Shown piece by piece: positions 6,560-7,851 of a DNA stretch of 7,851 nucleotides. Position numbers and translations under genes: made by a program. The DNA is taken from positions 1-7,851 of the forward strand of contig JAHJWA010000366.1 in NCBI GenBank assembly GCA_018828205.1, in the 5' to 3' direction. The notes beneath the pieces are model-generated. The model had not been told where the DNA came from. It did no database searches and saw only the letters and a list, made by a program, of their open reading frames with translations. The first letter of the stretch is position 1. Each line of letters starts with the position of its first letter. Source of the DNA: Alphaproteobacteria bacterium (GTDB taxonomy: Bacteria > Pseudomonadota > Alphaproteobacteria > Sphingomonadales > Sphingomonadaceae).

Positions 6560-6772
6560 CTAGGGCATCTCTTCGTCATATCCGAGGAGATCTCCGGGCT
6601 GGCATTGCAATTCGCGGCAGATCGCCTCGAGCGTGGAGAAGCGGATCGCACGCGCCTTGCCGGTCTTGAGGATCGAGAGATTGGCGAGCGTGAGCCCGAC
6701 CCGCTCGGCGAGCTCGGTCAGCGTCATCCGTCGCTCGTGGAGCAGGTCGTCCAGTTTGACATGGATCGCCAT
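6560..6772 (-). CDS. YozG-like Cro/C1-type HTH regulator
   Basis: This is a 70-residue DNA-binding protein of the small XRE type represented by Bacillus subtilis YozG, almost wholly one helix-turn-helix domain. The stretch MTLTELAERVGLTLANLSIL (16-35) contains the HTH, followed by KTGKARAIRFSTLEAICREL (36-55) and CQPGDLLGY (57-65), all hallmarks of the family. The true start is the ATG at 6772, set by AAGGAA (6785-6780) at 7 nt; a longer frame to 7129 is only overlap with the gene upstream. The ATG shares its A with the TGA stop of the DUF2975 gene (TGATG), so translation is probably coupled. Proteins of this type are commonly encoded next to DUF2975 genes. It is the natural candidate to bind the TTATCG-N5-CGATAA sites upstream of the operon, but that is inference. 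Confidence 0.93.
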   Translation of the reverse strand: MAIHVKLDDLLHERRMTLTELAERVGLTLANLSILKTGKARAIRFSTLEAICRELQCQPGDLLGYDEEMP

Positions 6773-7323
6773 CACACGGTTCCTTCCAGATCGTCGCGCA
6801 TCGCCGCGCCCTGGCGGAACACGCGAGCGAGGATGAACAGGGTAAGGATGAGGAACAGGCTCTCGACCCCGAAATCGCCCGAAATCTCGAGGTCCGCTTC
6901 CGCAGCGGTCAGATAGGGAGTGAGCCACGCGCCGATCAGGCCGATGGGAATGTCCGTCAGCCAGATCGCCAGCCCCAGCCAGCCCATCCGCGCGAGCCGT
7001 TCGGCGTTGGCGGGGTGGAAGGGGTCGCCCTGCTCGACCGACAGCACGATGCGGCGCAGTTCGAGCAGAAACCGGATGGAGAGGAACAGCGCGCCCTCGA
7101 ACAGCAGCATCAGCGCGAGGACCGCCCAATAGGCCCGCAGCGGCGCATCGGCTGCGCCGATTTCGGCGAGGATCTGGGTGGGCCCGAGCACGAGCGCCGC
7201 GCCGAAGGCGATGACGACAGCGGCCATGACGAGGGTCAGAAGACCGATCAGCAGCGCGATCACCAGCTTGGCGGCGGCGAGCAGCGGGTCGCGCGCAGGC
7301 GCGGGTAGTGTATCGATAGACAT
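6772..7323 (-). CDS. DUF2975 membrane protein (YoaS-like)
   Basis: This 183-residue protein is predicted to lie in the inner membrane with four hydrophobic segments at about 20-45, 65-88, 113-136 and 152-168. Family marks are the loop between segments 2 and 3, RIVLSVEQGDPFHPANAERL (91-110), which fits the GxPFxxxNxxRL pattern of DUF2975, and the cytoplasmic tail VFRQGAAMRDDLEGTV (168-183). The biochemical role of DUF2975 is not established. Its steady pairing with a YozG-like regulator suggests the membrane protein either controls that regulator or is controlled by it. The ATG at 7323 follows AGGAG (7335-7331) at 7 nt. It is second in the operon, 56 bp after the small membrane protein, and overlaps the regulator gene by one base. 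Confidence 0.9.
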   Translation of the reverse strand: MSIDTLPAPARDPLLAAAKLVIALLIGLLTLVMAAVVIAFGAALVLGPTQILAEIGAADAPLRAYWAVLALMLLFEGALFLSIRFLLELRRIVLSVEQGDPFHPANAERLARMGWLGLAIWLTDIPIGLIGAWLTPYLTAAEADLEISGDFGVESLFLILTLFILARVFRQGAAMRDDLEGTV

Positions 7324-7335
7324 GACGAGGCTCCT

Positions 7336-7358
7336 AAGGTGACGCTTTCCAAGGTGAC
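7336..7358. repeat. AAGGTGAC direct repeat ahead of the DUF2975 gene
   Basis: AAGGTGAC occurs at 7336-7343 and 7351-7358, a 15-bp period, in the 56-bp gap before the DUF2975 start. The second copy is also part of CCAAGGTGACACTTGG (7349-7364), whose ends CCAAG/CTTGG are inverted. The element could be a secondary regulator site or an mRNA hairpin between the two genes. It is short enough to be chance. Confidence 0.35.
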
Positions 7359-7379
7359 ACTTGGCGTCGGGCGAGGGTG

Positions 7380-7532
7380 TTAGGCGAGAACCGGTAGGGC
7401 GAGCGCGGCGGCGTCGGTTTGGACGGGGGCGGTCGCTGGCGCGGGCGGAACCGAGATCGCCGCGGTCATCGCCGTGCCGACGATCAGCAGCGCGGCCATT
7501 CCGGCAAGGACGTTTTCGAGAGGGTGGTTCAT
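7380..7532 (-). CDS. Small single-pass membrane protein, first gene of the DUF2975 operon
   Basis: This 50-residue frame starts MNHPLENVLAGMAALLIVGT and ends ALALPVLA before TAA. Residues about 8-28 form one hydrophobic segment. The rest is Ala/Pro-rich (VPPAPATAPVQTD) and neutral to acidic. There is no lipobox; an uncleaved N-terminal anchor or a signal peptide are both possible. The evidence for a real gene is the strong AGGAGAA ribosome-binding site (7544-7538) before the ATG at 7532, a consensus promoter with operators just upstream, and a position at the head of the operon 56 bp before the DUF2975 gene. I do not recognise a family. A gene this short is easily left out of annotation. Confidence 0.75.
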   Translation of the reverse strand: MNHPLENVLAGMAALLIVGTAMTAAISVPPAPATAPVQTDAAALALPVLA

Positions 7533-7550
7533 GGTCGTTCTCCTGTCGGA

Positions 7551-7658
7551 TTATCGGGCGGAATTATCGCTATTCGATAAGGCGCAGATATGCCGGAGCA
7601 CATTTATTGTCAATCGATAATATCGTAAATCGATGCGCGTCGTATCGAAAAGCGACGC
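7551..7658. promoter_or_regulatory. Operator array TTATCG-N5-CGATAA
   Basis: Four 17-bp sites share the layout TTATCG-N5-CGATAA. Site 1 at 7564-7580 is perfect. Site 2 at 7604-7620 has one mismatch (TTATTG). Site 3 at 7620-7636 has ATATCG and CGATGC arms. Site 4 at 7642-7658 has GTATCG and CGACGC arms. An extra half site TTATCG lies at 7551-7556. Site 1 covers the predicted start of transcription and site 2 overlaps the -35 box, as expected for repression. The likely binder is the operon's own Cro/C1-type regulator (inference). The weaker sites 3 and 4 may reflect drift or cooperative binding. Confidence 0.7.
7585..7613 (-). promoter_or_regulatory. Promoter of the small-membrane-protein/DUF2975/regulator operon
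   Basis: On the minus strand, a perfect TTGACA (7613-7608), a 17-nt spacer and TATCTG (7590-7585) make a good sigma70 promoter with start expected near 7578, about 46 nt before the first ATG. It is interleaved with the operator array. A second TTGACA (7671-7666) with a poor TCGATA (7648-7643), also at 17 nt, may be an upstream promoter or a relic. Confidence 0.75.
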
Positions 7659-7713
7659 AGGGGCGTGTCAACAGTGTCAGGCTCGCCCCGGAAACCCCCG
7701 GCCAACCGCGGAG

Positions 7714-7742
7714 TTGACCGCGCGCGCCTCTCTCCCTATATG
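7714..7742 (+). promoter_or_regulatory. Plus-strand promoter reading off the right edge
   Basis: TTGACC (7714-7719), a 17-nt spacer and TATATG (7737-7742) form a good sigma70-type promoter, with start expected near 7749. It is divergent from the DUF2975 operon, about 100 bp from the -35 box of that operon. The gene it serves lies beyond the window. Confidence 0.6.
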
Positions 7743-7851
7743 CACCCTCGACCGCCCGCTTCGAGCAGGGCCGATTCATGCGCGGGGATCGGCCACGGAA
7801 TTGGAAGCGGCGTTTCCATATCGCGATGTCCTGACAAGGGTTGCAGCAGCA
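7743..7851 (+). other. Structured leader without a recognisable gene
   Basis: Downstream of the plus promoter, GGCCGAT (7769-7775) pairs with ATCGGCC (7788-7794) around a 12-nt loop, and TGGAA/TTCCA form a smaller hairpin near 7802-7818. A minimal frame MRGDRPRNWKRRFHIAMS (7778-7834) starts in the first loop and is strongly basic, but has no good ribosome-binding site. No larger coding frame is supported. This is probably the 5' leader of a gene past the edge. Confidence 0.35.

Noticed and set aside
7551..7658. CRISPR-like array reading of the repeated TATCG motifs
   Set aside because: The repeats are 17-bp palindromic sites with uneven spacing and no unique spacers of constant length, so they fit operators, not CRISPR.
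7570..7779. 69-codon minus-strand frame across the operator array
   Set aside because: It crosses the promoter, the operators and the divergent promoter, with no good ribosome-binding site.

Overview
The window is GC-rich alphaproteobacterial chromosome. GroEL, GroES, L10 and L7/L12 all read as alphaproteobacterial, and my best guess from the protein style is Sphingomonadales (Erythrobacter/Sphingomonas-like). That placement is inference from reading, not from a search. Most genes lie on the minus strand. The exceptions are one hypothetical gene at 3950-4675 and a promoter leaving the right edge.

From left to right: a short edge segment with inverted repeats and a possible gene start; the heat-shock chaperonin operon groES-groEL (minus), with a sigma70-type promoter, a CIRCE operator for HrcA and a strong intrinsic terminator; a MATE-family multidrug/cation antiporter (minus) whose candidate promoter contains a perfect 12-bp palindrome; a divergent plus-strand hypothetical gene with a conserved-looking Cys/His cluster; a repeat-rich convergent intergenic zone with a CGTCATTGCGAG-type interspersed element; and the ribosomal stalk operon rplJ-rplL (minus), with a structured leader, an intercistronic hairpin and its own terminator. 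No rplKA or rpoBC genes flank the stalk operon.

The right third (6255-7658) is the most interesting part. It is a minus-strand block of four small genes: a 50-residue single-pass membrane protein, a four-helix DUF2975 membrane protein, a YozG-like Cro/C1-type regulator whose start overlaps the DUF2975 stop, and an 81-residue acidic, Met-rich lipoprotein. Upstream of the first gene is a TTGACA-N17-TATCTG promoter embedded in an array of TTATCG-N5-CGATAA operator-like repeats. One perfect copy covers the predicted start site and a near-perfect copy covers the -35 box. The layout looks like an autoregulated membrane-protein/regulator module; its signal and target are unknown. Beyond it, a good plus-strand promoter (TTGACC-N17-TATATG) drives a structured leader into whatever gene lies past the right edge.
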